Shown here one piece after another: positions 18,752-27,794 of a stretch of 64,000 nt of DNA; position 1 is the first letter of the stretch, and the number at the start of each line of letters is the position of its first letter. Both the position numbers and the translations under genes were made by a program. The notes under the pieces are model-generated. The model made no database searches, was not told the origin of the DNA, and saw nothing but the letters and a program-made list of their open reading frames with translations. The DNA comes from Polaromonas sp. (GTDB taxonomy: Bacteria; Pseudomonadota; Gammaproteobacteria; Burkholderiales; Burkholderiaceae_C): the NCBI GenBank assembly GCA_021737975.1, contig JAIPCZ010000008.1, positions 30,484 through 94,483 of the forward strand. The letters are read 5' to 3'.

Positions 18752-20491
18752 ATGTCTGCTGTCCTGACAGAACCAGTCGCGCCCCTTGGCATCCGCACAA
18801 AGGGCGCGCATGCCAGCGCCTCCTGGGGCCCCTGGCTGCTGGCGGGGGTGGTGCTGTTGTTCCTGGGTGTCTTCCTGTTGTGGCCCGTCGGGCTGGTGAT
18901 TTACACCGCCTTCGTGACCGAAACCGGAGCCTTGACGCTGGGGCACTTCAGCAATTTTTTTGGCCAGTCGTTGCTGCGGGAGTCGTTTTTCAACAGCTTG
19001 AGCGTGGCGCTGGCCTCGGTATTTTTTGCCTCGCTCATCGCGATTCCGTTGGCTTATCTGACGGTGCGTTTTGAGTTCAGGGGGGCCTTGCTGATCCAGA
19101 CCCTGGGTGTGTTGCCGCTGATCATGCCGCCCTTTGTCGGTGCCGTGGCCTTGCAACTGATCTTCGGCCGCAGCGGCTCCGTCAACCTGCTGCTCAACGA
19201 ATATTTCGGTTTCAGCATTCCGATCATGGACGGGCTGGTGGGCGTGACCTTTGTCGAGAGTATTCACTACTTTCCGTTCATTCTGCTGAATCTGGTGGCG
19301 GCCATGCGTAATATCGACGGCGCCATGGAGGAGTCGGCCTTGAATTTGGGCGCCAAAGGCTGGCGCCTGTTCTGGCGCATCATCTTTCCGCTGTCACTGC
19401 CGGGTTATCTGGCAGGCGCGGCCCTGGTGTTTGTCAAGGTGTTCGACGACCTGGGCACGCCGCTGGTGATGGGCGTGACCAACATGCTGGCACCACAAGC
19501 CTATTTGCGAATCACGTCGGTGGGCATCGAAGACCCCTTGGGCTATGTGATCAGCGTCATCATGATCACCTTGTCGATCCTGGCGCTCTGGATGGCCGCG
19601 CGCGTGATGAAGGGCAAGGACTACTCCACACTGCAAAAAGGCGGCAACTCCTTGCAACGGCGCCAGTTGCGCGGCTGGGAGTCGGTGCTGGCCTATGGCT
19701 GGGTGCTGTTCGTCCTGCTGGTCACCCTGGCGCCGCACATCGGCATTTTGCTGATGTCGTTCTCCAAGGTGTGGAGTTATTCGGTGCTGCCGGACAGTTA
19801 CACCCTGGCCCACTATGGCACGGTGTTCACCGACTCGAAGTTAATGATTTACAACACCCTGAAATATTGCCTGATGGCAGCCGGGCTGGACATTGTGCTT
19901 GGTACCGCCATCGCCTACCTGATTTACCGGACGCAATTGCCTGCGCGGCAATGGCTGGACTACCTGGCCTCGATTGCGCTGGCCATCCCGGGGCTGGTGC
20001 TGGCCATTGGCTACCTGCGCCTGTTCAAGGGGGTCAATGTGCCGTTTACCGACACCCCGATGGTGGCGACCTGGTTCCTGATCATGATCGCCTACGCCGT
20101 GCGACGCCTGCCCTATGCCCTGCGCTCCTGTATGGCGGCGCTGCAACAGGTGCATATTTCGCTCGAGGAGGCCGCCAACAGCCTCGGCGCTGGCAAGCTC
20201 AGCACGGCCCGGCGCATCATGGTTCCGCTGATGCTGGGCGGCATTCTGGCGGGTTTTGTCACCAGTTTCATTACCGCGGCGGTGGAGCTTTCGGCCACCA
20301 TTTTGCTGACCTCGTCACAAAGCCAGGCGCCCATGAGCTACGGCATTTACCTCTACATGCAAAGCATTGCCGGGCGCGGACCGGGCGCGGCTCTGGGCGT
20401 GATTGCCGTGGTGGTGGTTGCGCTGGGCACGTATTTGTCGCACCGGGTGATCGAAAAATCGCGCGAGCCGGTGCGTGTCAGCAACGACTAG
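18752..20491 (+). CDS. ABC transporter permease, fused FbpB type
   Basis: A 579-residue inner-membrane protein with about 12 transmembrane segments in two tandem BPD_transp_1 halves. Each half carries an EAA-like coupling loop: EESALNLGAKGWRLFWRI in the first and EEAANSLGAGKLSTARRI in the second. This two-in-one layout is typical of iron(III)-type (FbpB/SfuB) importers, so one chain can form the whole channel. The start follows GAAGGTGATCC. It lies 71 bp after the binding protein and 9 bp before the ATPase. Confidence 0.92.
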   Translation: MSAVLTEPVAPLGIRTKGAHASASWGPWLLAGVVLLFLGVFLLWPVGLVIYTAFVTETGALTLGHFSNFFGQSLLRESFFNSLSVALASVFFASLIAIPLAYLTVRFEFRGALLIQTLGVLPLIMPPFVGAVALQLIFGRSGSVNLLLNEYFGFSIPIMDGLVGVTFVESIHYFPFILLNLVAAMRNIDGAMEESALNLGAKGWRLFWRIIFPLSLPGYLAGAALVFVKVFDDLGTPLVMGVTNMLAPQAYLRITSVGIEDPLGYVISVIMITLSILALWMAARVMKGKDYSTLQKGGNSLQRRQLRGWESVLAYGWVLFVLLVTLAPHIGILLMSFSKVWSYSVLPDSYTLAHYGTVFTDSKLMIYNTLKYCLMAAGLDIVLGTAIAYLIYRTQLPARQWLDYLASIALAIPGLVLAIGYLRLFKGVNVPFTDTPMVATWFLIMIAYAVRRLPYALRSCMAALQQVHISLEEAANSLGAGKLSTARRIMVPLMLGGILAGFVTSFITAAVELSATILLTSSQSQAPMSYGIYLYMQSIAGRGPGAALGVIAVVVVALGTYLSHRVIEKSREPVRVSND

Positions 20492-20500
20492 GATAAAACA

Positions 20501-21592
20501 ATGCATCTGAACAAAGTTTCATTAGAGGCGCGCCATATCAGTCTGAGTTATGGCAGCACCGAAGTGCTCAAGGATGTCAACCTGCACATCGAGCCGGGCG
20601 AGTTTTTTGCCCTGCTGGGGCCATCCGGCTCGGGAAAATCGACGCTGCTGCGCCTGATTGCCGGGTTCAACCAGCACCAGCGCGGCGAGTTGCTGATTGA
20701 CGGCAAGGACATCACCGGCACCCCGCCGCACCTGCGCAACGTGGGCATGGTGTTTCAGAATTACGCGCTGTGGCCGCACATGACGGTGTGGGACAACGTG
20801 GCCTTTGGCCTGGTCGAGCGCAAGGAGCCCAAGGAATCGCTCAAACGCAAGGTGGGCGCGGCGCTGGAACTGGTGGGGCTGATGCAATACGCGCAGCGCC
20901 GGCCCAGCCAGCTCTCGGGCGGGCAACAGCAGCGGGTGGCGCTGGCGCGCACGGTGGTGATCGAGCCCAAGCTGCTGCTGCTCGACGAACCCCTCTCAAA
21001 CCTCGATAAAAACTTGCGCGTGCAGATGCGTGAAGAACTCAAGAACCTGCAGCGCACGCTGGGTTTGACCACCATTTTTGTGACCCACGACCAAGAAGAA
21101 GCCATGACCACCGCCGACCGCATGGCGGTGCTTGACAAGGGCGTGCTGCAGCAAATTGGCACCGCCACGGCTTTGTTCGATTACCCTGCCAATCGCTTTG
21201 TCGCGGGCTTTGTCGGCACCGCCAACCTGGTGGACGGGACAGTCACGCAGGTCAATGGCGAGACCCTGACCTTCCAGGCCGATGGCGTGGGCACGCTGGT
21301 GATGGCGCGCAGCCCGGACACACCCGGCCTGGGCAAAGCCACCCTGGCGTTTCGGCCGCACACGGTCAGCATCAGCGTGCGCGACGAACATGTGGATGCG
21401 TCCAGGATCTGGCTCGAGGGCAAGGTGGAGAGCTCCGAATTTTTGGGTGAATCGTCGCGCTACCGGGTGCGTGTGGGCGAGGCGGTGATTGTGGCCAATC
21501 AGTCCCATTACTGCGGCTTGTCGCTCTTTCCCCCCGGCGCCGAGGTGCGCCTGGGCATCGAGCACTCGCAAGCGCGCCTGCTGGCGGCCTGA
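20501..21592 (+). CDS. ABC transporter ATP-binding protein
   Basis: A 363-residue ATPase energising the preceding permease. The Walker A motif is GPSGSGKST, the Q-loop lies in VFQNYALWPHM, the signature is LSGGQQQRVALART, Walker B is LLLLDEPLSNLD, and the H-loop is FVTHDQEEA. The C-terminal third (about 240-363) is a TOBE-type regulatory domain, as in FbpC/PotA/UgpC. It is followed closely by a LysR regulator, a candidate controller of this importer. Confidence 0.95.
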   Translation: MHLNKVSLEARHISLSYGSTEVLKDVNLHIEPGEFFALLGPSGSGKSTLLRLIAGFNQHQRGELLIDGKDITGTPPHLRNVGMVFQNYALWPHMTVWDNVAFGLVERKEPKESLKRKVGAALELVGLMQYAQRRPSQLSGGQQQRVALARTVVIEPKLLLLDEPLSNLDKNLRVQMREELKNLQRTLGLTTIFVTHDQEEAMTTADRMAVLDKGVLQQIGTATALFDYPANRFVAGFVGTANLVDGTVTQVNGETLTFQADGVGTLVMARSPDTPGLGKATLAFRPHTVSISVRDEHVDASRIWLEGKVESSEFLGESSRYRVRVGEAVIVANQSHYCGLSLFPPGAEVRLGIEHSQARLLAA

Positions 21593-21618
21593 ACCCGCCC
21601 TGACCGACGCTCTGCACA

Positions 21619-22506
21619 GTGGAAATCTACCAGCTGCGCGCCTATGTCACGGTGGCCAAAATTGGCCACTTGACGCGTGCCGCGGAGGTGCTTCACCTGA
21701 CACAACCCGCCGTCACCGGTCAGATCAAGGCGCTGGAGGAAGAGCTAGGCATTGCCCTGTTTGATCGTCGCCCAGGTCGCATCACGCTGACCCGCGCTGG
21801 TGAGCGCCTGTTGCCCGAGGCCGAGAAGGTGCTCACCGCCGCCGGTGCCTTGCAAGGGCATGCGCGCGAGCTGCAGGGCGAGGTGTCTGGCACCCTGGTG
21901 ATAGGCACCGTGGGCGATCCGGATTCGCTGCGGCTGGGCTCCTTGCTGGGTGCGTTGGTGGCTGCGTTGCCGCTGCTTGAAATCAAGACCCGCATGGGTG
22001 TGGCCGAAGACCTGCGCGAGGCGGTGGCCACCTCGGCCCTGCAGGCCTCGTTTTACATTGGACCCAACATTCCGCGCGATGTGCTGGGGCTGGCGCTGCA
22101 AACCATCCAGTTCCGGGTGGCGGCCCCATTTTCCTTCAGTCAACGCGTGCTGCATGCGGGTTGGCGCGAGATTGCCGAGATGCCGTGGATTGGCGCGCCC
22201 GACAAAAGCCATGCCCAAACCCTGCTGCGCGACCTGTTTTCGCGCCAGGGCTTGCTGCCCAATCGGGTGCTTGAGTCCGATGACGCCTCCGCACCCTTGA
22301 GCCTGGTGCGCGCCGGTCTGGGTTTGGCGTTGTTGCGTGAAGACGTTGCGGTCAAGGCCGCAGAGCGCAACGAGATCATCGTCTGGCCACACACCCGGGT
22401 CACCGCGCTGCTGAGCTTCATTTATCCCAAAACCGCCGAGCACGACCCGGCCATCATCGCCGCACTGTCGGTCTTGCGCGGCATTTGGGGACTGGCTGCG
22501 CGATGA
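21619..22506 (+). CDS. LysR-family transcriptional regulator
   Basis: A 295-residue regulator starting at GTG 21619. The N-terminal winged helix (LRAYVTVAKIGHLTRAAEVL, then LTQPAVTGQIKALEEELG) is followed by a linker helix and a periplasmic-binding-like effector domain (about 90-295). It lies 26 bp after the ABC ATPase on the same strand, whereas LysR genes are usually divergent from their targets. It overlaps the methyltransferase start by ATGA. The effector is unknown; the importer operon is the most likely target. Confidence 0.92.
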   Translation: MEIYQLRAYVTVAKIGHLTRAAEVLHLTQPAVTGQIKALEEELGIALFDRRPGRITLTRAGERLLPEAEKVLTAAGALQGHARELQGEVSGTLVIGTVGDPDSLRLGSLLGALVAALPLLEIKTRMGVAEDLREAVATSALQASFYIGPNIPRDVLGLALQTIQFRVAAPFSFSQRVLHAGWREIAEMPWIGAPDKSHAQTLLRDLFSRQGLLPNRVLESDDASAPLSLVRAGLGLALLREDVAVKAAERNEIIVWPHTRVTALLSFIYPKTAEHDPAIIAALSVLRGIWGLAAR

Positions 22507-23156
22507 CTGCTGCGGGTCACAGCATGAGGGCGTATTACGCCAGGCGCGCACCTTACTACGACGCAGTTTATGAACGGCCCGAGCGACAGGCCGACCTTGC
22601 CTGGATGCGGCAACGCCTGGAACACCAGATGGCAGATCAGCGCGTTCTGGAAGTGGCTTGCGGGACAGGCTACTGGACGCAGTTTGCGGCCCCGGTATCT
22701 GCTTCGATGGTTGCCACGGACGCGACACCCGAACCCCTGGCTTTGGCCCGCCTGCGGCCCAATTGCAGCAGGGCTGAGTTTGTTCTGGCGGATGCCTATT
22801 TCTTACCTCCTAATCTGGGCAGATTCACGGCCGCGTTCGCCGGCCTGTGGCTTTCGCATGTGCCCATTGGTCGCCGCCCGGCGTTCTTGACTAGCGTGGT
22901 CGCGCTGCTGGAACCGGGCGCGCGTGTGGTGCTCTTCGATAATTCAACTGTCCAGTGCCGCGATTTTCCGGTGGTTGAAAGCGACGCCGAAGGCAACACG
23001 TTTCAGCAGCGCGTGCTGCGTGACGGGTCGTCGCATCGAGTGCTCAAAAATTTTCCTGATGAGGCCGCGCTCATGGCGATGATTGATGGCGTCGGCGTCA
23101 GACCACGCTATCAAATGCTCGAAAACTTCTGGTGGTTTGAGTACACGGTGACTTAG
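22503..23156 (+). CDS. Class I SAM-dependent methyltransferase
   Basis: A 217-residue soluble methyltransferase. The SAM-binding motif I is VLEVACGTGYWT (near 50), the acidic motif VATDATPEPLALAR and the post-II segment DAYFLPP. The substrate is unknown. ATG 22503 overlaps the LysR stop as ATGA, so the two are translationally coupled. Its linkage to the importer suggests modification of the imported compound, but this is only inference. Confidence 0.85.
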   Translation: MTAAGHSMRAYYARRAPYYDAVYERPERQADLAWMRQRLEHQMADQRVLEVACGTGYWTQFAAPVSASMVATDATPEPLALARLRPNCSRAEFVLADAYFLPPNLGRFTAAFAGLWLSHVPIGRRPAFLTSVVALLEPGARVVLFDNSTVQCRDFPVVESDAEGNTFQQRVLRDGSSHRVLKNFPDEAALMAMIDGVGVRPRYQMLENFWWFEYTVT

Positions 23157-23226
23157 CCCAAAACAGGGTCGCCCGACCCCGTAAACTCCAATGATCGGCT
23201 GCGAGGCCCATTTATTGAGATCGCGT

Positions 23227-24291
23227 ATGAAAACCATTCAACTGGGTCAAAGCGACCTGTACGTCACACCCATCTGCCTGGGCACCATGACCTTTGGTGA
23301 ACAGGTCGATGAAGCCACGGCCTTCGACATCCTGGACCGCTCGCTGGAGCGCGGGGTCAACTTCATCGACACGGCCGAAATGTATGCCGTGCCGCCGCGT
23401 GCCGAAACCTTTAATGCCACCGAAAAAATCATCGGCAACTGGCTCAGCCAGCGCCCGGGCGCACGGCAAAAGCTGGTGCTGGCGAGCAAGGTGGCGGGCC
23501 CGTCGCGCAACATGCCGTGGATTCGTGGCGGTAGTCCGGATTTGACTGGCAAGGACATTCTGGCTGCCTGTGATGGCAGTCTGAAGCGCCTGCAAACCGA
23601 TGTGATCGACCTGTACCAGATTCACTGGCCGGTGCGCTCGGTGCCGGCTTTTGGCGGCATCTACTACCAGCCTGCCAGTGGCAGCGAGGGCACCTCCATT
23701 CATGCCCAGCTGGAAGTGCTGCAGCAACTGGTGCAGGCCGGCAAGGTGCGTGCCATCGGCCTGTCCAACGAAACCCCGTACGGCGTGCACGAGTTTGTCC
23801 GCCTGGCCGAGCAACACGGCTTGCCCCGAGTGGCGACGGTGCAAAACGGCTACAGCCTGCTTAACCGCAGCGTGGAAAACGCCCTCGACGAAACCCTGCA
23901 TCGCCTGGAGGTGTCCCTGCTGGCCTATTCGCCGCTGTCCTTCGGCTTGCTCACGGGCAAATACGACGAGACCGGTCTGACCGGGCCGGGAACATCGCCT
24001 GAAGCCCGGCTGACCAAATTTGAGTCGAGCCGCAAGCAACGCTGGGGCCGTCCTGATGCACTCGCTGCCGCCAGGCGCTACAGCGCGCTGGCGCGCGAGC
24101 ACGGCCTGACCCCGGTGCAAATGGCGCTGGCCTTTTCTTACACCAAGTGGCAGGTGGCGAGCACCATCATTGGTGTGACTTCGGTGGCACAGCTCGATGA
24201 GTGCCTGGAGGCCTGGGGCACTACCTTGAGCCCCGAGTTGCTCAAAGCCATCGACGCGCTGCGCTGGGAAATACGCGATCCGGCGCAATAA
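23227..24291 (+). CDS. tas: NADP(H)-dependent aldo-keto reductase, Tas family
   Basis: A 354-residue TIM-barrel oxidoreductase. It resembles E. coli Tas closely in GTMTFGEQ, the catalytic Asp-Tyr region FIDTAEMYAVPPR, ASKVAGPSRN, the DLYQIHWP strand, QNGYSLLNRS and the NADPH-binding C-terminus AST(I)IGVT. Tas uses NADPH to reduce aldehydes and ketones; the physiological substrate is uncertain. ATG 23227 (MKTIQLGQSDL) is the conserved start; an upstream in-frame ATG at 23191 is not. Confidence 0.93.
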   Translation: MKTIQLGQSDLYVTPICLGTMTFGEQVDEATAFDILDRSLERGVNFIDTAEMYAVPPRAETFNATEKIIGNWLSQRPGARQKLVLASKVAGPSRNMPWIRGGSPDLTGKDILAACDGSLKRLQTDVIDLYQIHWPVRSVPAFGGIYYQPASGSEGTSIHAQLEVLQQLVQAGKVRAIGLSNETPYGVHEFVRLAEQHGLPRVATVQNGYSLLNRSVENALDETLHRLEVSLLAYSPLSFGLLTGKYDETGLTGPGTSPEARLTKFESSRKQRWGRPDALAAARRYSALAREHGLTPVQMALAFSYTKWQVASTIIGVTSVAQLDECLEAWGTTLSPELLKAIDALRWEIRDPAQ

Positions 24292-24318
24292 TTGATTGGA
24301 ATTTGACCCCGATTCATC

Positions 24319-24813
24319 ATGGCCAAACACGTCAGCATGACCCCGGCCACGCAGTTCCTGAAGGACAGCAAGGTCGACTTTAGCGAGCACACTTATGCCT
24401 ACCTTGAACATGGCGGCGCACTGCATAGCGCCTCCGAACTGGGCTGGGACCCTTACGCGGTGGTCAAAACCCTCATCATGCAAGACCAGGATGCCAAGCC
24501 GCTGGTGGTGCTGATGCATGGCAACCGCAAGGTGTCAACAAAAAATTTGGCGCGCCAGATCGGGGCCAAGTCGGTGGCGCCCTGTGCGCCCGAGGTGGCG
24601 AACCGGCACAGCGGTTACCTGGTGGGCGGCACGTCGCCTTTTTGCACCCGGCGCACCATGCCGGTGTACATCGAGTCGACCATTTTGGAACTGCCCAAAA
24701 TTTTGATCAACGGCGGCCAGCGCGGTTATCTGCTGGGCATTGACCCGACGCTTTGTTTAACGCTGTTGGGCGCCAGGCCGGTTGAGTGCGCACTGGCCGA
24801 GGTGCTGGGCTGA
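24319..24813 (+). CDS. ybaK: Cys-tRNA(Pro)/Cys-tRNA(Cys) deacylase, YbaK/EbsC family
   Basis: A 164-residue trans-editing enzyme that hydrolyses mischarged aminoacyl-tRNA, chiefly Cys-tRNA(Pro). Family features are HGGALHSA, the catalytic lysine in VVKTLIMQD, the GNRKVSTKNLAR segment and the GYLVGGTSPF loop with PVYIESTIL. It begins 27 bp after the aldo-keto reductase and is likely co-transcribed with it. Confidence 0.93.
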   Translation: MAKHVSMTPATQFLKDSKVDFSEHTYAYLEHGGALHSASELGWDPYAVVKTLIMQDQDAKPLVVLMHGNRKVSTKNLARQIGAKSVAPCAPEVANRHSGYLVGGTSPFCTRRTMPVYIESTILELPKILINGGQRGYLLGIDPTLCLTLLGARPVECALAEVLG

Positions 24814-24864
24814 CACTGGCAAAATAGCGTCCTTCGCCCATCCCTTGGGTCACCGGGAGTTGAT

Positions 24865-25605
24865 TTGGAATCCATACGGAATTTTTTACCGCTGCTGGCG
24901 GTGCTGGCCAGCTACCTGATCGGGTCGCTGTCGTTTGCCGTCATTGTGAGCCGGGTTATGGGCCTGAGTGACCCGCGCACCTTCGGCAGCAAGAACCCCG
25001 GCGCCACCAATGTGCTGCGCTCCGGCAGCAAGGCTGCGGCCATCCTGACACTGTTGCTTGATGCGGCCAAGGGCTGGTTGCCCGTGGCGCTGGTCAAGTG
25101 GTACGGCCCGGCCTATGGCCTGGGCGATGGCACCCTGGCGCTGGTCGGGCTGGCGGCGTTTTTGGGTCACGTGTTCCCGGTGTTTTTCAGATTTGCCGGC
25201 GGCAAGGGGGTGGCCACGGCGCTGGGCGTTTTGCTGGGATTCAGCGGCTGGCTGGGCTTGGCCACCGGCTTGATCTGGCTGGTGACCGCAGCGGTTTTTC
25301 GCTACTCTTCGCTGTCTTCCATCACGGCAGCGCTGCTGGTGCCTGTGGTGTATGTGCTGGGTGACGGCGGGCTGTGGCTCATGAGCAAAAGCGTGGCCTT
25401 GTGCGTGGCCGTCATGTCGCTGTTCTTGCTCTACCGCCATGCCGAGAACATCAACCGGCTGATCAAAGGGACGGAATCAAAGCTGGGCAAAAAAGCTGGC
25501 GCCGCGCCGGTCGTGCAAGCCCATGCCCATGGCCACGCCAAGCATGGCCACCGGCATCCGCCGCATGGGGATCAAAAACCCAATTCAAAAGGCGACCCTT
25601 CATGA
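24865..25605 (+). CDS. plsY: Glycerol-3-phosphate acyltransferase PlsY
   Basis: A 246-residue inner-membrane enzyme that transfers the acyl group of acyl-phosphate to glycerol 3-phosphate, the first step of phospholipid synthesis. Start TTG 24865 is supported by GGGAG five bases upstream. Conserved loops are SYLIGS, FGSKNPGATNVLRSG, GHVFPVFFRFAGGKGVAT and the C-terminal RHAENINRLIKGTE. Past the normal end it has about 35 extra residues rich in histidine (HAHGHAKHGHRHPPHG), perhaps a metal-binding cytosolic tail. Its stop overlaps the next start by ATGA. Confidence 0.95.
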   Translation: MESIRNFLPLLAVLASYLIGSLSFAVIVSRVMGLSDPRTFGSKNPGATNVLRSGSKAAAILTLLLDAAKGWLPVALVKWYGPAYGLGDGTLALVGLAAFLGHVFPVFFRFAGGKGVATALGVLLGFSGWLGLATGLIWLVTAAVFRYSSLSSITAALLVPVVYVLGDGGLWLMSKSVALCVAVMSLFLLYRHAENINRLIKGTESKLGKKAGAAPVVQAHAHGHAKHGHRHPPHGDQKPNSKGDPS

Positions 25606-26306
25606 AGCTCTGCATTCTCGACAACGATTTGCTTGACCCGGCGGTCGAGGCGACATATGTCGGCTACGGTGCCATGTTCGAGCGCTTGCTGCGCCAGGCG
25701 GGCGCCGAGGGAACGTTCGACATTTTCAACACCGTCAAAGGCGAGTATCCGGCCTCATTCGATGCCTATGACGCGGTGCTCCTCACGGGCAGCAAGGCGG
25801 ATGCTTTTTCACAGGAGCCCTGGGTGCTGACGCTCAAGGACAAGGTGCAGGCGCTGCTAAAAGCCAAGAAGAAGCTGGTCGGCGTGTGTTTTGGGCACCA
25901 GCTGATTGCCTTGTGCCTGGGAGCCAAAGTTGGCCGTGCCCCGCAAGGCTGGGGCGCGGGGCGCATGAGCTACAGATGGCTGGCACCAGAGCTTGCGCAG
26001 GCGCAGGGCCGCGAAGAAGTCTCGCTGCTGGCGAGTCATCAGGACCAGGTGTTTGAACTGCCTAGTGGCACCAGGCTGCTTGCCACCAGCGACTTCTGCC
26101 CGGTGGCGGCATTCGGCATTGACGGGCAGCTGTTTTGTGTGCAGGCCCATCCGGAGTTCGTCGAAGATTACAGCGCCTTCTTGCTCAACAAGCGGCGCGC
26201 CATATTCGGCGAGGAAAGGTACCAGGCCTTCACCCAGAGTCTGGCCAAAGGCCATGACGGCCTGGCCGTGGCGCGCATGATCGTGGCGTTCATCAACGGC
26301 CGATAG
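25602..26306 (+). CDS. Class I glutamine amidotransferase-like protein
   Basis: A 234-residue GATase1 domain protein. The nucleophile elbow GVCFGHQLIA carries the Cys and AHPEF the His-Glu pair. It lacks a synthetase domain, as in YLR126C/GuaA-like stand-alone amidotransferases that act on unknown acceptors. ATG 25602 overlaps the plsY stop (ATGA), which argues for this start over the longer in-frame possibility inside plsY. Confidence 0.9.
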   Translation: MKLCILDNDLLDPAVEATYVGYGAMFERLLRQAGAEGTFDIFNTVKGEYPASFDAYDAVLLTGSKADAFSQEPWVLTLKDKVQALLKAKKKLVGVCFGHQLIALCLGAKVGRAPQGWGAGRMSYRWLAPELAQAQGREEVSLLASHQDQVFELPSGTRLLATSDFCPVAAFGIDGQLFCVQAHPEFVEDYSAFLLNKRRAIFGEERYQAFTQSLAKGHDGLAVARMIVAFINGR

Positions 26307-26319
26307 TCGCCCCAAGACG

Positions 26320-26802
26320 TCACGCAGGACGCAGCACACAGGCCAGTTCTTCCGCGTCCAGTGGCCTTGCCATGCCAAAACCTGCCACCTGTCGTGCTGC
26401 TGTGGGATGGAGGGCCACAAAGCTGAAATCACCGAGTTGCGTCATGGGCTCGGCTTCCGGGAAGCGCGCCAGATAGGCTTGGCGCGCGGCAAGCCAGCTC
26501 GGGCTCCCGGGCTGCAGGCGCGCGGCTGTGCCGTCTATCGAAACACGCGGCAGGGCGTGCACCGGTTCACCGGCGACTTCGGGCTGCATCACCATCACCG
26601 ATACCGCCGGGACGCTGAGCAAGTTGCGCGTGTGTGGCGCCAGCAGACTGACGTGAATGACAAGACAGGCAGCGCTGGGCTCGATGGCAAACGGCACCAT
26701 CGACACATGGGGGCCGCCCTGGGCGCTGAGCGTGCCCAGGCTGGCGATGCGCTGGGCGCTGAGCAACTCCCTGAGGGCGCGGTCCAGGCGGGGTTCATGC
26801 AT
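26320..26802 (-). CDS. Pyridoxamine 5'-phosphate oxidase-like FMN-binding protein
   Basis: A 160-residue split-barrel flavoprotein of the PNPOx-like/HugZ class: SLGTLSAQGGPHVSMVPFAI forms the FMN-binding strands, with LLAPHTRNLL and the late AYLARFPEAEPM segment. Members bind FMN, haem or F420 and reduce or degrade small molecules; activity is not predictable. It begins 2 bp after the degenerate HD-GYP gene, so they form one transcript. Confidence 0.85.
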   Translation of the reverse strand: MHEPRLDRALRELLSAQRIASLGTLSAQGGPHVSMVPFAIEPSAACLVIHVSLLAPHTRNLLSVPAVSVMVMQPEVAGEPVHALPRVSIDGTAARLQPGSPSWLAARQAYLARFPEAEPMTQLGDFSFVALHPTAARQVAGFGMARPLDAEELACVLRPA

Positions 26803-26804
26803 GT

Positions 26805-27758
26805 TCAGACCGCGTGTGCGCCGAGTTGCAGGATCAAGTGGTGGTTCAAGTGTTCCCGAACCCTTGATGCGGGCAGGGCTGCGGCGATGGCCGCATTGCT
26901 GCTGCCGGTGTGCAGGCGCGGCGGACGCATCAGCTGGCCTTTGTCGGTAAGCACAATCGCCACGTCGGGACCTGTCGTCTGCTTGCTGCGGCGCATCACC
27001 ACGCCCACGGTGGCGTTGTCAAGCTGCACGAACGTGCCGGGCGGGAACAGGCCCACCACGCGCACGAGCGCCTCGCCGACCTGGTTGTTGTGCGCCGGGC
27101 TTGCCGTGACGATGCTGTTGGCTGACTCGGTTGCACTGCGTCCCTCACGTGACTGCCGCGGGCTGATCATTGCGGCATAACGGTCCACCACATGCAGCAT
27201 GTGCGCCAGGCGCTGCAGCGGAGGCAAGCGCACCAGTTCCTGCTCAAAGGCCGGGTCTTGATGATGCCCCCGCACGGTTTGCAGCCAGAGTTCATTGTTG
27301 ATGCCCAGTGCTTGCAACAGGTCTGCCCCGCGCGCCTCATGGGTGCGCACCTCGAGCTCCTGCGCCGGGGTGGGTCGGCCGCGCTGGGTGGCCAGCTGGT
27401 CCTGCAACGCGGTCATGGCAATGTTCATGGTCAGGGCCGCCTGAACCAGGCTGTCGCGCTCGGCCGCAGGCAGTTGAACTTCCTCGGCAAGCAGATGGCA
27501 CAAGACACCACACATCAGGGCGTGCGAGGCGCTGTAGCCCACGGGTGTGTGGCTGGCCAGCTGAAACAGCAGGTAGAGCGCGACGTCGGTGTCGTACTGG
27601 ATCAGGTTTTGCATCCAGCGGTCGTACTGCTGAATGCGCTGCGGGAATTGCTGGACGCTGTGCGGATGGCTCAGGACGATGCCCAGGCCCGATTCAAGAT
27701 CGGACCAGAGACCCAGCAAGTCTTCGTACTCGTCCTCGGACTTCAGGATGAAGCTCAT
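26805..27758 (-). CDS. Degenerate HD-GYP domain protein
   Basis: A 317-residue protein with the helical outline of HD-GYP c-di-GMP phosphodiesterases: SASHALMCGVL in place of HSxxV, AALTMNIAM in place of AALLHDIGK, RTHEARGADLL (Hp-x2-G retained), GHHQDPAF in place of HHE-x2-DGxGYP, and DRYAAMISPRQSR in place of the aD-x-YdA..RpY motif. The metal-binding HD pair and GYP are lost, so catalysis is unlikely; a sensor or scaffold role is inferred. It lies 36 bp behind yajQ, itself a c-di-GMP-binding family, on the same strand. Confidence 0.75.
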   Translation of the reverse strand: MSFILKSEDEYEDLLGLWSDLESGLGIVLSHPHSVQQFPQRIQQYDRWMQNLIQYDTDVALYLLFQLASHTPVGYSASHALMCGVLCHLLAEEVQLPAAERDSLVQAALTMNIAMTALQDQLATQRGRPTPAQELEVRTHEARGADLLQALGINNELWLQTVRGHHQDPAFEQELVRLPPLQRLAHMLHVVDRYAAMISPRQSREGRSATESANSIVTASPAHNNQVGEALVRVVGLFPPGTFVQLDNATVGVVMRRSKQTTGPDVAIVLTDKGQLMRPPRLHTGSSNAAIAAALPASRVREHLNHHLILQLGAHAV

Positions 27759-27794
27759 GATGCGGCGCCGGCCCAGGAAGAGAAATGCGTCGGA

